From contig NZ_JACVVE010000027.1 of NCBI RefSeq assembly GCF_016648105.1, positions 1 through 64,000 of the forward strand: a DNA stretch of 64,000 bases, given 5' to 3'. The notes under the pieces were generated by a model. That model did no database searches, had not been told where the DNA came from, and was given only the letters and a program-made list of their open reading frames with translations. Source of the stretch: Pseudomonas sp. S31 (GTDB lineage: Bacteria; Pseudomonadota; Gammaproteobacteria; Pseudomonadales; Pseudomonadaceae). Positions 24,657-33,451 of the stretch are shown one piece after another (positions within the stretch are counted from its first letter, which is position 1; the number at the start of each line of letters is the position of its first letter). The position numbers and the translations under genes were made by a program.

Positions 24657-25592
24657 TCAAACCCCAGGCAAATGCGGCCAGCTGTCAGCAACCAGAAACA
24701 CCCGCTCGACCTCCTGCCAGGCACCCTCGGTATCCTGCTCCAACCGCACCAGCAACTGCGCCGGGGCGTGTTCTTCCAGCGCCTCCAGCCAGGCCCCGAA
24801 CTGCGCCAGGGTCCAGCACGCATCCGCCGTGATCCGCGCCGGCGCCAGCCAGGCATGCCGCGCCAGTGGTTGCCAGCGTGCCTCGGCGCCCAGCGGCCAG
24901 TCCCTCCGTCGCACCCAGCGCCCGCGCAGATGCCCGGGGCTGGCGCCTGCAGGCGGTTCGGCGTGGCCCGGCCAGGGATAGAACAGGTAGCCACCCAGCC
25001 ACAGGTGCGCCTGCAGCTCCCCGATACCCAGCCCGGCCAGCACTTCGCGGCTGCGCGGATCGCTCGACATCGGCAACTGGTGCGTGGCGACATGCGCCAG
25101 CTTGCTGCCCAGGCGGTCGTGACAGCCGGGGCCGAGCCATTGCATGGCATCGTCGCCGTCGCTGTCGGTCGGCCCCAGGTAGAGCTTGATCGCCAGCTCC
25201 AGGTGGTGGCAGCCATCACCATCGCGCAGCACGATATCCAGCTCGCCCAGGGTGCGCCCCTCGGTGCGGATCGCCAGGTTGGCGGCCAGCAACTCGACGC
25301 CCGGGGCCTGGCCCAGGGCGAATTGCCACAGGCCTTCGTAGTACAACCCCAGGCGCCGGCTGGTGATGCGCCCGAGCCAGGCATGCAGCGCCTGTGGATC
25401 GGCGTCCAGGCCCAGCAGCCAGTCGTGCAGGCGCTGCGGGTCGGCCGCCCAGGCACTGCCGGCCAGCGGGTGGCGCTGGGGGCAGGGCGGGGCGCTGAGC
25501 AGCGGCGGCGACAGCAGTGCCCAGGCCAGGTCGCGCACGGCAGGCTGGCGCAGTTGACGGGGCAGGTGCTGGAGTGCGGCAAAAGGCATCAT
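24657..25592 (-). CDS. DUF1853 family protein, nuclease-like motif
   Basis: Protein of 311 residues, matching the DUF1853 family as I recognise it. The most conserved part, residues 116-140, reads GELDIVLRDGDGCHHLELAIKLYLG. It has the shape of a PD-(D/E)XK core: an Asp in one strand, then Glu and Lys in the next (Asp119, Glu132, Lys136), though E-x3-K is not the standard E-x-K. The C-terminal half is rich in Trp and Arg. The role is unknown; a nuclease is a possibility only. It is divergent from nadK. Confidence 0.75.
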   Translation of the reverse strand: MMPFAALQHLPRQLRQPAVRDLAWALLSPPLLSAPPCPQRHPLAGSAWAADPQRLHDWLLGLDADPQALHAWLGRITSRRLGLYYEGLWQFALGQAPGVELLAANLAIRTEGRTLGELDIVLRDGDGCHHLELAIKLYLGPTDSDGDDAMQWLGPGCHDRLGSKLAHVATHQLPMSSDPRSREVLAGLGIGELQAHLWLGGYLFYPWPGHAEPPAGASPGHLRGRWVRRRDWPLGAEARWQPLARHAWLAPARITADACWTLAQFGAWLEALEEHAPAQLLVRLEQDTEGAWQEVERVFLVADSWPHLPGV

Positions 25593-25680
25593 GCTGCGAG
25601 CATAGCCGGTTTGCCGCTACCCGGTCGTTTCGCCCATAATCCCGGCATAGTCAGCCGCCGCAGAGCCTCGCAGGAGCCCC

Positions 25681-26571
25681 ATGGAGCAATTTCGCAATAT
25701 CGGTATCATCGGACGCCTAGGCAGCTCGCAGGTGCTCGACACCATTCGCCGACTGAAAAAATTCCTCCTCGAGCGCCACCTGCACGTGATCCTCGAGGAC
25801 ACCATCGCCGAAGTGCTGCCTGGCCATGGCCTGCAGACCTCCACGCGCAAGCTGCTGGGCGAGGTCTGCGACCTGGTCATCGTCGTCGGTGGCGACGGCA
25901 GCCTGCTCGGCGCCGCCCGCGCGCTGGCCCGGCACAACATCCCGGTGCTGGGGATCAACCGCGGCAACCTGGGCTTTCTCACCGATATCCGCCCCGACGA
26001 GCTGGAAGAAAAGGTCGCCGAAGTACTCGACGGCCACTACCTGGTGGAAAACCGCTTCCTGCTGAGCGCCGAGGTGCGCCGCCATCACGAAGCCATCGGC
26101 CAGGGCGACGCACTCAACGACGTGGTCCTGCACCCTGGCAAGTCGACGCGGATGATCGAGTTCGAGATCTACATCGACGGCCAGTTCGTCTGCAGCCAGA
26201 AGGCCGACGGCCTGATCGTCGCCACCCCGACCGGCTCGACCGCCTACGCGCTGTCGGCCGGCGGCCCGATCATGCACCCCAAGCTCGATGCCATCGTCAT
26301 CGTGCCGATGTACCCGCACACGCTGTCGGGCCGGCCGATCGTGGTGGACGGCAACAGCGAGCTGAAGATCGTGGTGTCCAAGGACCTGCAGATCTACCCG
26401 CAGGTGTCCTGCGACGGCCAGAACCACTTCACCTGCGCGCCGGGCGACACCATCACGGTGAGCAAGAAGGCCCAGAAGCTGCGCCTGATCCATCCGCTCG
26501 ACCACAACTACTACGAGGTTTGCCGCACCAAGCTCGGCTGGGGCAGCCGCCTGGGAGGTAGGGACGACTGA
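25681..26571 (+). CDS. nadK: NAD kinase
   Basis: Phosphorylates NAD to NADP with ATP (or polyphosphate), an essential step for NADPH supply. It has 296 residues, the normal size. The catalytic GGDGS motif is at about residues 71-75, NRGNLGFLTDI follows at about 97, and the substrate-binding PTGSTAYALSAGG is near residue 180. The ATG at 25681 starts a compact plus-strand run: its stop overlaps the ATG of the phosphatase gene by one base. This points to one operon with the next two genes. Confidence 0.95.
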   Translation: MEQFRNIGIIGRLGSSQVLDTIRRLKKFLLERHLHVILEDTIAEVLPGHGLQTSTRKLLGEVCDLVIVVGGDGSLLGAARALARHNIPVLGINRGNLGFLTDIRPDELEEKVAEVLDGHYLVENRFLLSAEVRRHHEAIGQGDALNDVVLHPGKSTRMIEFEIYIDGQFVCSQKADGLIVATPTGSTAYALSAGGPIMHPKLDAIVIVPMYPHTLSGRPIVVDGNSELKIVVSKDLQIYPQVSCDGQNHFTCAPGDTITVSKKAQKLRLIHPLDHNYYEVCRTKLGWGSRLGGRDD

Positions 26572-27542
26572 TGCTCGATCCGGCGCGAAGTTTCGACATC
26601 ATCGGCGATGTTCACGGTTGTGCGCATACCCTCGAACGTTTGCTCGATACCCTCGGCTACAAGCGTGTCGCCGGCGTCTGGCGCCACCCTCGGCGTCAGG
26701 CGCTGTTCCTCGGCGACATCGTCGACCGCGGCCCGCGCATCCGCGAGGCGTTGCACATCGTCCATGACATGGTCGAGGCCGGCCAGGCGTTCTGCATCAT
26801 GGGCAACCATGAATACAACGCCCTGGGCTGGGTCACTCCGGCCCTGCCCGGCAGTGGCAAGGCCTTCGTCCGCGAGCACACGCCGCGCCATGCCCGGCTG
26901 ATCGACGAGACGCTGACCCAGTTCGCCCAGCATCCGGGCGACTGGCACGACTTCCTCCAATGGTTCTACGAGATGCCGCTGTTCGTCGATGCCGGGCGTT
27001 TCCGCCTGGTACATGCCTGCTGGGACCCGCGGGTGATCGAGCCGCTGCGCCAGCAATACGCCGACGGCTGCATCGACGAGCATTTCATCCAGGCCTCGGC
27101 GGTGTCCGGCAGTTTTGCCGCCACGGCGTGCAACCGTTTGTTGCGGGGCACCGACATGCGCCTGCCGGATGGTTTGACCCTGACCGGCGGCGATGGCCTG
27201 ACCCGGGCCTTCTTCCGCACCAAGTTCTGGGAAGAAGACCCGCAGACCTACGGCGACATCGTCTTCCAGCCAGACGCACTGCCCGAGGCAGTGGCGCGCA
27301 CGCCGCTCGATCCCAAGCAGAAGAACGCCCTGTTGCGCTATGCCGAGGACGAACCGCTGCTGTTCGTCGGCCACTACTGGCGCAGTGGGCGCCCGGCGCC
27401 GATCCGCGACAACCTGGCGTGCCTGGACTACAGCGCGGTGCTGTACGGCAAGCTGGTGGCGTACCGGTTGGACGATGAAACCCGCATCGACCCGCACAAG
27501 TTCGTCTGGGTCGACGTCGAACGCCCGCAGGTGCAGCCATGA
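26571..27542 (+). CDS. PPP-family metallophosphatase
   Basis: Protein of 323 residues with the full phosphoprotein phosphatase signature: GDVHGC (residues 12-17), GDIVDRGP and GNHEYNALGW, providing the two-metal centre and catalytic His. Late His residues in RLVHACWDP and VGHYWRSG complete the site. It resembles bacterial PrpE/ApaH-like enzymes, so the substrate could be a phosphoprotein, a dinucleoside polyphosphate or another phosphoester. It starts one base inside the nadK stop and overlaps the rhomboid gene by 4 bp. Confidence 0.85.
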   Translation: MLDPARSFDIIGDVHGCAHTLERLLDTLGYKRVAGVWRHPRRQALFLGDIVDRGPRIREALHIVHDMVEAGQAFCIMGNHEYNALGWVTPALPGSGKAFVREHTPRHARLIDETLTQFAQHPGDWHDFLQWFYEMPLFVDAGRFRLVHACWDPRVIEPLRQQYADGCIDEHFIQASAVSGSFAATACNRLLRGTDMRLPDGLTLTGGDGLTRAFFRTKFWEEDPQTYGDIVFQPDALPEAVARTPLDPKQKNALLRYAEDEPLLFVGHYWRSGRPAPIRDNLACLDYSAVLYGKLVAYRLDDETRIDPHKFVWVDVERPQVQP

Positions 27543-28426
27543 ACGTCGTCGCCGTGCTGCGCCTGCCGTTGCAGCAGGACCTCAGTGGCTTCGTCGGCAT
27601 GTTGCAGCGCCTGCAGCTGCCGCACCGGGTCAGCCTGGAGGGCGAGGAGCAAGTGCTCTGGGCCCCCGACGCCCTGGCCGCCGATGTGCGCGAACTGTAT
27701 CAACGCTTCCCCGACGGCAACGCCGATGTGCAGCTCGCCCAGGACCCTGTGGGAGCGGGCTTGCCCGCGAATGCCCCGGCACCCCCTTCCCTGGTGGCCC
27801 AGGCTCGAGCCTGCAAGGTCACCGCCAGCATCCTCGTCGTCTGCCTGGTGGTCGCCGGCATCACCGGCCTGGGCGACAACCTGTCGACCATCCGCTGGTT
27901 CACCTTCCTCGACTTCGACGTGCAGGGCGACTACCTGTACTTCACCTCGCTGGCCCAGGGCCTGGGCGAAGGCCAGTGGTGGCGCCTGGTGTCGCCGATG
28001 CTGCTGCACTTCGGCGTGCTGCACCTGGTGATGAACGGGCTTTGGTACTGGGAACTGGGCAAACGCATCGAGCTGCGCCAGGGCCCCGGGACGCTGCTGG
28101 GCCTGACCTTGCTGTTCAGCCTGGTATCCAACCTGGCCCAACACTACTCCAGCGGGCCGAGCCTGTTCGGTGGCCTTTCCGGCGTGCTGTACGGCCTGCT
28201 CGGGCATGTCTGGCTGTACCAGTGGCTGGCGCCGAACCGCTATTTCAGCCTGCCCAGGAGCGTCATCGCGATGATGCTCATCTGGCTGGTGGTCTGCCTG
28301 AGCGGTGTGGTCGACCAGCTCGGCTTCGGCCAGATCGCCAATGCCGCCCACGTCGGCGGGCTACTCATCGGATGCCTGACCGGCCTCTTGGGCGGATGGC
28401 TGGCCCGGCGTAAACTGTCGGCTTGA
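27539..28426 (+). CDS. Rhomboid-family intramembrane serine protease
   Basis: GlpG-like protein of 295 residues. An N-terminal cytoplasmic domain (about 1-70) is followed by a linker and six membrane segments from residue 98. The catalytic Ser lies in GGLSGVLYG and the His in NAAHVGGLLIG; the loop WWRLVSPMLLHFGVLHLVMNGLW is the rhomboid signature. The linker at residues about 70-81 is encoded by a REP element and reads DPVGAGLPANAPA. The gene overlaps the phosphatase gene by 4 bp. Substrates are unknown. Confidence 0.88.
   Translation: MNVVAVLRLPLQQDLSGFVGMLQRLQLPHRVSLEGEEQVLWAPDALAADVRELYQRFPDGNADVQLAQDPVGAGLPANAPAPPSLVAQARACKVTASILVVCLVVAGITGLGDNLSTIRWFTFLDFDVQGDYLYFTSLAQGLGEGQWWRLVSPMLLHFGVLHLVMNGLWYWELGKRIELRQGPGTLLGLTLLFSLVSNLAQHYSSGPSLFGGLSGVLYGLLGHVWLYQWLAPNRYFSLPRSVIAMMLIWLVVCLSGVVDQLGFGQIANAAHVGGLLIGCLTGLLGGWLARRKLSA
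27746..27780. repeat. REP element inside the rhomboid coding sequence
   Basis: A REP variant (GTGGGAGCGGGCTTGCCCGCGAA) lies in frame within the rhomboid ORF, between the soluble and membrane domains. Its 35 bp length and the flanking GCCCCGGC agree with a whole element. Confidence 0.8.
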
Positions 28427-28439
28427 TTTAGGAGACGCT

Positions 28440-28700
28440 ATGTCCACTTTTGCGCAAATGATCGAAAACATCACCCCGGAAATCTACGAAAGCCTGAAAA
28501 CGGCCGTGGAAATCGGCAAATGGTCGGATGGGCGCAAGCTCACCGCCGAGCAGAAGGAGCTGTCGCTGCAGGCGGTGATCGCCTGGGAGATGAAGAACCT
28601 CCCCGAAGAGCAGCGCACCGGCTACATGGGCCCGCAGGAATGCGCCTCGAAGTCGGCACCGATTGCCAACATCCTGTTCAAGTCGGACTCGGTACATTGA
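28440..28700 (+). CDS. DUF1315 family protein (YeaC-like)
   Basis: Small protein of 86 residues, full length for the DUF1315 family. It begins MSTFAQMIENITPEIYESLK and contains WSDGRKLTAEQKE and WEMKNLPEEQRTGYMG. No catalytic motif is visible and the function is unknown. A GGAG ribosome binding site precedes the ATG. It follows the rhomboid gene by 13 bp, and its TGA stop overlaps the TTG taken as the start of the DUF2797 gene, so coupling is likely. Confidence 0.85.
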   Translation: MSTFAQMIENITPEIYESLKTAVEIGKWSDGRKLTAEQKELSLQAVIAWEMKNLPEEQRTGYMGPQECASKSAPIANILFKSDSVH

Positions 28701-29527
28701 TCGAACTCGCTCGTGGCTCGTTGAGCAAGATGGCCGTGCGCCTGGAAGCCCCGCTGGTGCAGTACAGCTTCCGCCTGGGCGAGACGCAGGTGCCGGTCAA
28801 CCCCATGATCGGCCAGCGCCTGCGCCTGGAGTACCTGGGCGCGATTCACTGCAGCCATTGCGGCAAGCGCACCAAGACCAGTTTCAGCCAGGGTTACTGC
28901 TACCCGTGCATGACCAAGCTGGCCCAGTGCGACGTGTGCATCATGGCCCCGGAACGCTGCCACTACGACGCCGGCACCTGCCGCGAGCCGTCGTGGGGCG
29001 AGCAGTTCTGCATGACCGACCATGTGGTGTACCTGGCCAACTCGTCGGGGATCAAGGTCGGCATCACCCGCGCCACCCAACTGCCGACGCGCTGGCTCGA
29101 CCAGGGCGCCAGCCAGGCGCTGCCGATCATGCGCGTGGCCACCCGCCAGCAATCGGGCCTGGTCGAAGACCTGCTGCGCAGCCAGGTGCCGGACCGCACC
29201 AACTGGCGCACGCTGCTCAAGGGCGATGCCGAGGTGCTCGACCTGGTGGCCGTGCGTGAGCAGATCTTCGACGCCTGCGCCGATGGCCTGCGCGAGCTGC
29301 AGCAGCGCTTCGGCCTGCAGGCCATCCAGGCGCTGCCCGAGGCCGAGGTGGTGCAGATGAAATACCCGGTCGAGGCCTACCCGAAGAAGATCGTCAGCTT
29401 CAACCTCGACAAGGACCCGGTGGTGGAAGGCACGCTGCTGGGCATCAAGGGCCAGTACCTGATCTTCGACACCGGCGTGATCAACATTCGCAAGTACACG
29501 GCCTACCAGCTGGCCGTGCTCCAGTAA
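28697..29527 (+). CDS. DUF2797 protein with zinc-binding cysteines and GIY-YIG-like segment
   Basis: Protein of 276 residues from the TTG at 28697, which overlaps the previous stop; an ATG at 28730 is the alternative (265 residues). Three CxxC pairs (CSHC near 52, CYPC near 68, CDVC near 78), plus single Cys residues further on, look like zinc sites. Then VVYLANSSGIKVGITR (about 110-125), an Arg in PTRW and a Glu in SGLVEDLL (about 157) echo the GIY-YIG nuclease pattern. The family has no assigned function that I know. It lies 12 bp before pepN. Confidence 0.75.
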   Translation: MIELARGSLSKMAVRLEAPLVQYSFRLGETQVPVNPMIGQRLRLEYLGAIHCSHCGKRTKTSFSQGYCYPCMTKLAQCDVCIMAPERCHYDAGTCREPSWGEQFCMTDHVVYLANSSGIKVGITRATQLPTRWLDQGASQALPIMRVATRQQSGLVEDLLRSQVPDRTNWRTLLKGDAEVLDLVAVREQIFDACADGLRELQQRFGLQAIQALPEAEVVQMKYPVEAYPKKIVSFNLDKDPVVEGTLLGIKGQYLIFDTGVINIRKYTAYQLAVLQ

Positions 29528-29539
29528 AAGGACCTGCAC

Positions 29540-32197
29540 ATGCGTACCGAACAACCGCAAGTGATCTACCTCAAGGATTACCAGGCGCCCGACTACCTGA
29601 TCGACGAGACGCACCTGACCTTCGAACTGTTCGAGGACCACACCCTGGTGCACGCGCAACTGGTGATGCGCCGCAACCCGGCACGCGGTGCCGGCCTGCC
29701 GCCACTGGTGCTCGATGGCCAGCAGCTGGAGCTGCTGCGAGCCTCGCTCGACGACCAGGAGCTGCAGGAAGACGCCTACCAGCTCGAGGCCGACAGCCTG
29801 ACCGTGCAGCCCAGGGCAGAGCGTTTCACCCTCGACACCAGCGTGAAGATCCACCCCGAGAGCAACACCGCACTCGAAGGGTTGTACAAGTCGGGCAAGA
29901 TGTTCTGCACCCAGTGCGAGGCCGAGGGCTTCCGCAAGATCACCTACTACCTCGACCGCCCCGACGTGATGAGCACCTTCACCACCACGGTGATCGCCGA
30001 ACAGCATCGCTACCCGGTGCTGCTGAGCAACGGCAACCCGATCGGCAGCGGGCCGGCTGAAGACGGTCGGCACTGGGCGACCTGGGAAGACCCGTTCATG
30101 AAGCCGGCCTACCTGTTCGCCCTGGTCGCCGGTGACCTGTGGTGCGTCGAGGACAAGTTCGTGCGCCAGTCCGGCCGCGACGTGACCCTGCGCATCTACG
30201 TCGAGCCCGAGAACATCGACAAGTGCGACCACGCCATGGTCAGCCTGAAGAAGTCGATGCGCTGGGACGAGGAAGTCTATGGCCGCGAGTACGACCTGGA
30301 CATCTTCATGATCGTCGCGGTCAACGACTTCAACATGGGCGCCATGGAGAACAAGGGCCTCAACATCTTCAACTCCAGCTGCGTGCTGGCCCGCGCCGAG
30401 ACCGCCACCGATGCCGCCCACCAGCGTGTCGAAGGGGTGGTCGCCCACGAGTACTTCCACAACTGGTCGGGCAACCGCGTGACCTGCCGCGACTGGTTCC
30501 AGCTGTCGCTCAAGGAAGGCTTCACGGTGTTCCGCGACGCCGAGTTCAGCGCCGACATGAACTCGCGCACGGTCAAGCGCATCGAAGACGTCGCCTACCT
30601 GCGCACCCACCAGTTCGCCGAGGACGCCGGCCCCATGGCGCACCCGGTGCGCCCGGACAGCTTCATCGAGATTTCCAACTTCTACACCCTCACGGTGTAC
30701 GAGAAGGGCGCCGAAGTGGTGCGCATGGTCCGTACCCTGCTGGGCGCCGAGGGCTTCCGCAAGGGCAGCGACCTGTACTTCGAGCGTCACGATGGCCAGG
30801 CGGTGACCACCGATGACTTCATCAAGGCCATGGAAGATGCCAACGGCGTCGACTTCACCCAGTTCAAGCGTTGGTACAGCCAGGCCGGCACGCCGCGCCT
30901 GGAGGTCAGCGAAGCCTATGATGGCGCCGCGCAGACCTACAGCCTGACGTTCCGCCAGAGCTGCCCGCAGACCCCGGACAAGGCCGAGAAGCTGCCGTTC
31001 GTGATCCCGGTCGAGCTGGGCCTGCTCGGCGCCGAAGGCAACGACCTGGCGCTGCAGCTGGCCGGCGAAGCCGCCGCTGCCGGGAGCAGCCGCGTGCTGT
31101 CGGTGACCGAGGCCGAGCAGACCTTCACCTTCCAGGGTATCCGCGCCAAGCCGCTGCCGTCGCTGCTGCGCGGCTTCAGCGCCCCGGTCAAGCTGAGCTT
31201 CCCCTACGACCGCGACCAGCTGATGTTCCTCATGCAGCATGACAGCGACGGCTTCAACCGCTGGGAAGCGGGGCAGCAGTTGGCCGTGCAGGTGCTGCAG
31301 GAACTGATCGGCCAGCACCAGCGCGGCGAAGCCTTGGTACTCGACCAGCGCCTGATCACCGCCTTGGGCACCGTGCTCGGCAACGCCTCGCTGGACCCTG
31401 CCATGGTCGCCGAGATGCTCTCTTTGCCGGGCGAGGCCTACCTCACCGAGATCAGCCAGGTGGCCGATGTCGAGGCGATCCACGCCGCTCGCGAGTTCGC
31501 TCGCCAGCAGATCGCCACGCAGCTGTTCGATGCCCTGTGGGCGCGCTACCAGGCCAACCGCGAGGTGTCGCGCCAGACCGCCTACGTGGCTTCGGCCGAG
31601 CACTTCGCCCGCCGCAGCCTGCAGAACATCGCCCTGTCGTACCTGATGCTGAGCGGCCAGGCCCAGGTGCTGGAGGCGACCCTGGAGCAGTTCGAGCATT
31701 GCGACAACATGACCGAGCGCCTGACGGCCCTGGCCGTGCTGGTCAACTCGCCGTTCGAGGCCGAGCGGGCCAAGGCCCTGGAAGCCTTCGCCGAGCACTT
31801 CAAGGACAACCCGCTGGTAATGGACCAGTGGTTCAGCGTGCAGGCGGCCAGCAGCCTGCCGGGCGGGCTGGCGCGGGTCAAGGCGCTGATGCAGCACCCG
31901 GCGTTCACCCTGAAGAACCCGAACAAGGTGCGGGCGTTGATCGGTGCGTTTGCCGGGCAGAACCTGGTCAACTTCCATGCGGCCGATGGTTCGGGCTATC
32001 GCTTCCTGGCCGATCTGGTGATCGAGCTCAATGCATTGAACCCGCAGATCGCTTCGCGCCAGCTGGCGCCATTGACCCGCTGGCGCAAGTACGATGACGC
32101 GCGTCAGGTGTTGATGAAGGGCGAGCTGGAGCGGATCCTGGCGTCGGGGGCGCTGTCCAGCGATGTGTATGAGGTGGTGAGCAAGAGCCTGGCTTGA
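29540..32197 (+). CDS. pepN: Aminopeptidase N
   Basis: Cytoplasmic M1-family zinc aminopeptidase of 885 residues that removes N-terminal residues from peptides. The exopeptidase motif GAMEN is near residue 266, the zinc motif HEYFHNW near 303, and the second Glu ligand is in LKEGFTVFRDAEF about 20 residues later. The large C-terminal helical domain is complete. An AAAGGA ribosome binding site lies 8 bp before the ATG. The gene ends 20 bp before a REP pair. Confidence 0.96.
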   Translation: MRTEQPQVIYLKDYQAPDYLIDETHLTFELFEDHTLVHAQLVMRRNPARGAGLPPLVLDGQQLELLRASLDDQELQEDAYQLEADSLTVQPRAERFTLDTSVKIHPESNTALEGLYKSGKMFCTQCEAEGFRKITYYLDRPDVMSTFTTTVIAEQHRYPVLLSNGNPIGSGPAEDGRHWATWEDPFMKPAYLFALVAGDLWCVEDKFVRQSGRDVTLRIYVEPENIDKCDHAMVSLKKSMRWDEEVYGREYDLDIFMIVAVNDFNMGAMENKGLNIFNSSCVLARAETATDAAHQRVEGVVAHEYFHNWSGNRVTCRDWFQLSLKEGFTVFRDAEFSADMNSRTVKRIEDVAYLRTHQFAEDAGPMAHPVRPDSFIEISNFYTLTVYEKGAEVVRMVRTLLGAEGFRKGSDLYFERHDGQAVTTDDFIKAMEDANGVDFTQFKRWYSQAGTPRLEVSEAYDGAAQTYSLTFRQSCPQTPDKAEKLPFVIPVELGLLGAEGNDLALQLAGEAAAAGSSRVLSVTEAEQTFTFQGIRAKPLPSLLRGFSAPVKLSFPYDRDQLMFLMQHDSDGFNRWEAGQQLAVQVLQELIGQHQRGEALVLDQRLITALGTVLGNASLDPAMVAEMLSLPGEAYLTEISQVADVEAIHAAREFARQQIATQLFDALWARYQANREVSRQTAYVASAEHFARRSLQNIALSYLMLSGQAQVLEATLEQFEHCDNMTERLTALAVLVNSPFEAERAKALEAFAEHFKDNPLVMDQWFSVQAASSLPGGLARVKALMQHPAFTLKNPNKVRALIGAFAGQNLVNFHAADGSGYRFLADLVIELNALNPQIASRQLAPLTRWRKYDDARQVLMKGELERILASGALSSDVYEVVSKSLA

Positions 32198-32217
32198 GTT
32201 TTTCGTAGCTGCTGCTG

Positions 32218-32306
32218 GCCCATTCGCGGGTAAACCCGCTCCTACAGGTTTTCCACCGATTTCAGAAACGGTGAAGACCCTGTAGGAGCGGGTTTACCCG
32301 CGAAGC
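32218..32306. repeat. Inverted REP pair
   Basis: A forward REP (32222-32248) and an inverted one (32280-32306) are separated by about 31 bp. The arms pair over about 26 bp, so the pepN transcript can form a long hairpin that may protect its 3' end. Confidence 0.9.
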
Positions 32307-32422
32307 TTTTTGGGCGCTTAACAAAACATAACGTCCCGCTCGTTGTCCTGCGCCAACCTTCCCCGATACGATCGATACACAAGAGTTAGACCCACCCACA
32401 ACAACATAACAGGGGGACGCTC

Positions 32423-33451
32423 ATGGTGGAGCGGGAGATGACGCAGGTCCGGCGCGCTGCTTGGCCATCGGCCGCCGGCGCGCTGCTGGCGCTGGCATTG
32501 GGGCTTTGGAGCGGCGCCGTGCAGGCGTCCGGCAACGATGAGTATTCCAGCGAATCCGCCAAGGCCAGCCAGAGTCTGCTGATCGATGCCGCCCAGGCCG
32601 GCAAGCGCCTGGTGGTGGTGGGCGACCGTGGCCATATCCTGTTCTCCGATGACCAGGGCAAGTCCTGGACCCAGGCTCGCGTTCCTACCCGGCAACTGCT
32701 CACCGCCGTGACCTTCGTCGACGACAAGCGCGGCTGGGCGGTCGGCCATGACGCGCAGATTCTCGCCACCAGCGACGGCGGCGCCACCTGGAGCAAGCAG
32801 TTCGAAGACCTGGCCCGCGAGGCGCCGTTGCTCGATATCGACATGCTCGACGCTCAGCATGGCTTTGCCGTGGGCGCCTACGGTGCGCTGCTGGAAACCA
32901 CCGACGGCGGCCAGCACTGGCAGGACGTCGCCGAGCGCCTCGACAATCCTGATCAACTGCACCTCAATGGCATCGCCCAGATCGCCGACAGCGGCCTGTT
33001 CATCGTCGGTGAACAGGGCAGCATGTTCCGCTCCGCCGACAACGGCCAGACCTGGAGCAAGGTCCAGAGCCCCTACGAGGGTTCGCTGTTCGGCGTGATC
33101 GCTACCGGTCAACCCCACACCCTGCTGGCCTACGGCCTGCGCGGCAACCTGCTGCGCTCCAGCGACTTCGGTGACAGCTGGCAGCCCATCGCGCTGCAGG
33201 CCAGCCGTGGCACCTTCGCCTTCGGCCTGGCCAGCGCCAGCCGGCTCGACGATGGCTCGCTGGTGCTGGTCGGCAACGGCGGCAGCGTGCTGCGCAGCCA
33301 GGACCATGGCATGAGCTTCAGCGTCTACAACCGTGCCGACCGCATCGCGCTGGCCGGCGCCACCGGCCTGGCCGATGGCAGCCTGCTGCTGGTGGGGCAG
33401 GGTGGTATCCATCTGGCCAGTGCCCAAGGTGCCGAGGAGGCTCGCCCATGA
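32423..33451 (+). CDS. YCF48/BNR beta-propeller protein, exported
   Basis: Predicted exported protein of 342 residues. A Tat-less signal sequence (hydrophobic about 15-33, ending AVQA) precedes a propeller of repeated blades carrying the Asp-box S-x-D-x-G-x-x-W pattern: SDDQGKSW, SDGGATW, TDGGQHW, SADNGQTW and SSDFGDSW. Such proteins of the photosystem II assembly factor type are often paired with RND exporters. It overlaps the next gene by 4 bp, so the two are a unit. It is likely periplasmic and may be an accessory of the exporter. Substrate is unknown. Confidence 0.85.
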   Translation: MVEREMTQVRRAAWPSAAGALLALALGLWSGAVQASGNDEYSSESAKASQSLLIDAAQAGKRLVVVGDRGHILFSDDQGKSWTQARVPTRQLLTAVTFVDDKRGWAVGHDAQILATSDGGATWSKQFEDLAREAPLLDIDMLDAQHGFAVGAYGALLETTDGGQHWQDVAERLDNPDQLHLNGIAQIADSGLFIVGEQGSMFRSADNGQTWSKVQSPYEGSLFGVIATGQPHTLLAYGLRGNLLRSSDFGDSWQPIALQASRGTFAFGLASASRLDDGSLVLVGNGGSVLRSQDHGMSFSVYNRADRIALAGATGLADGSLLLVGQGGIHLASAQGAEEARP

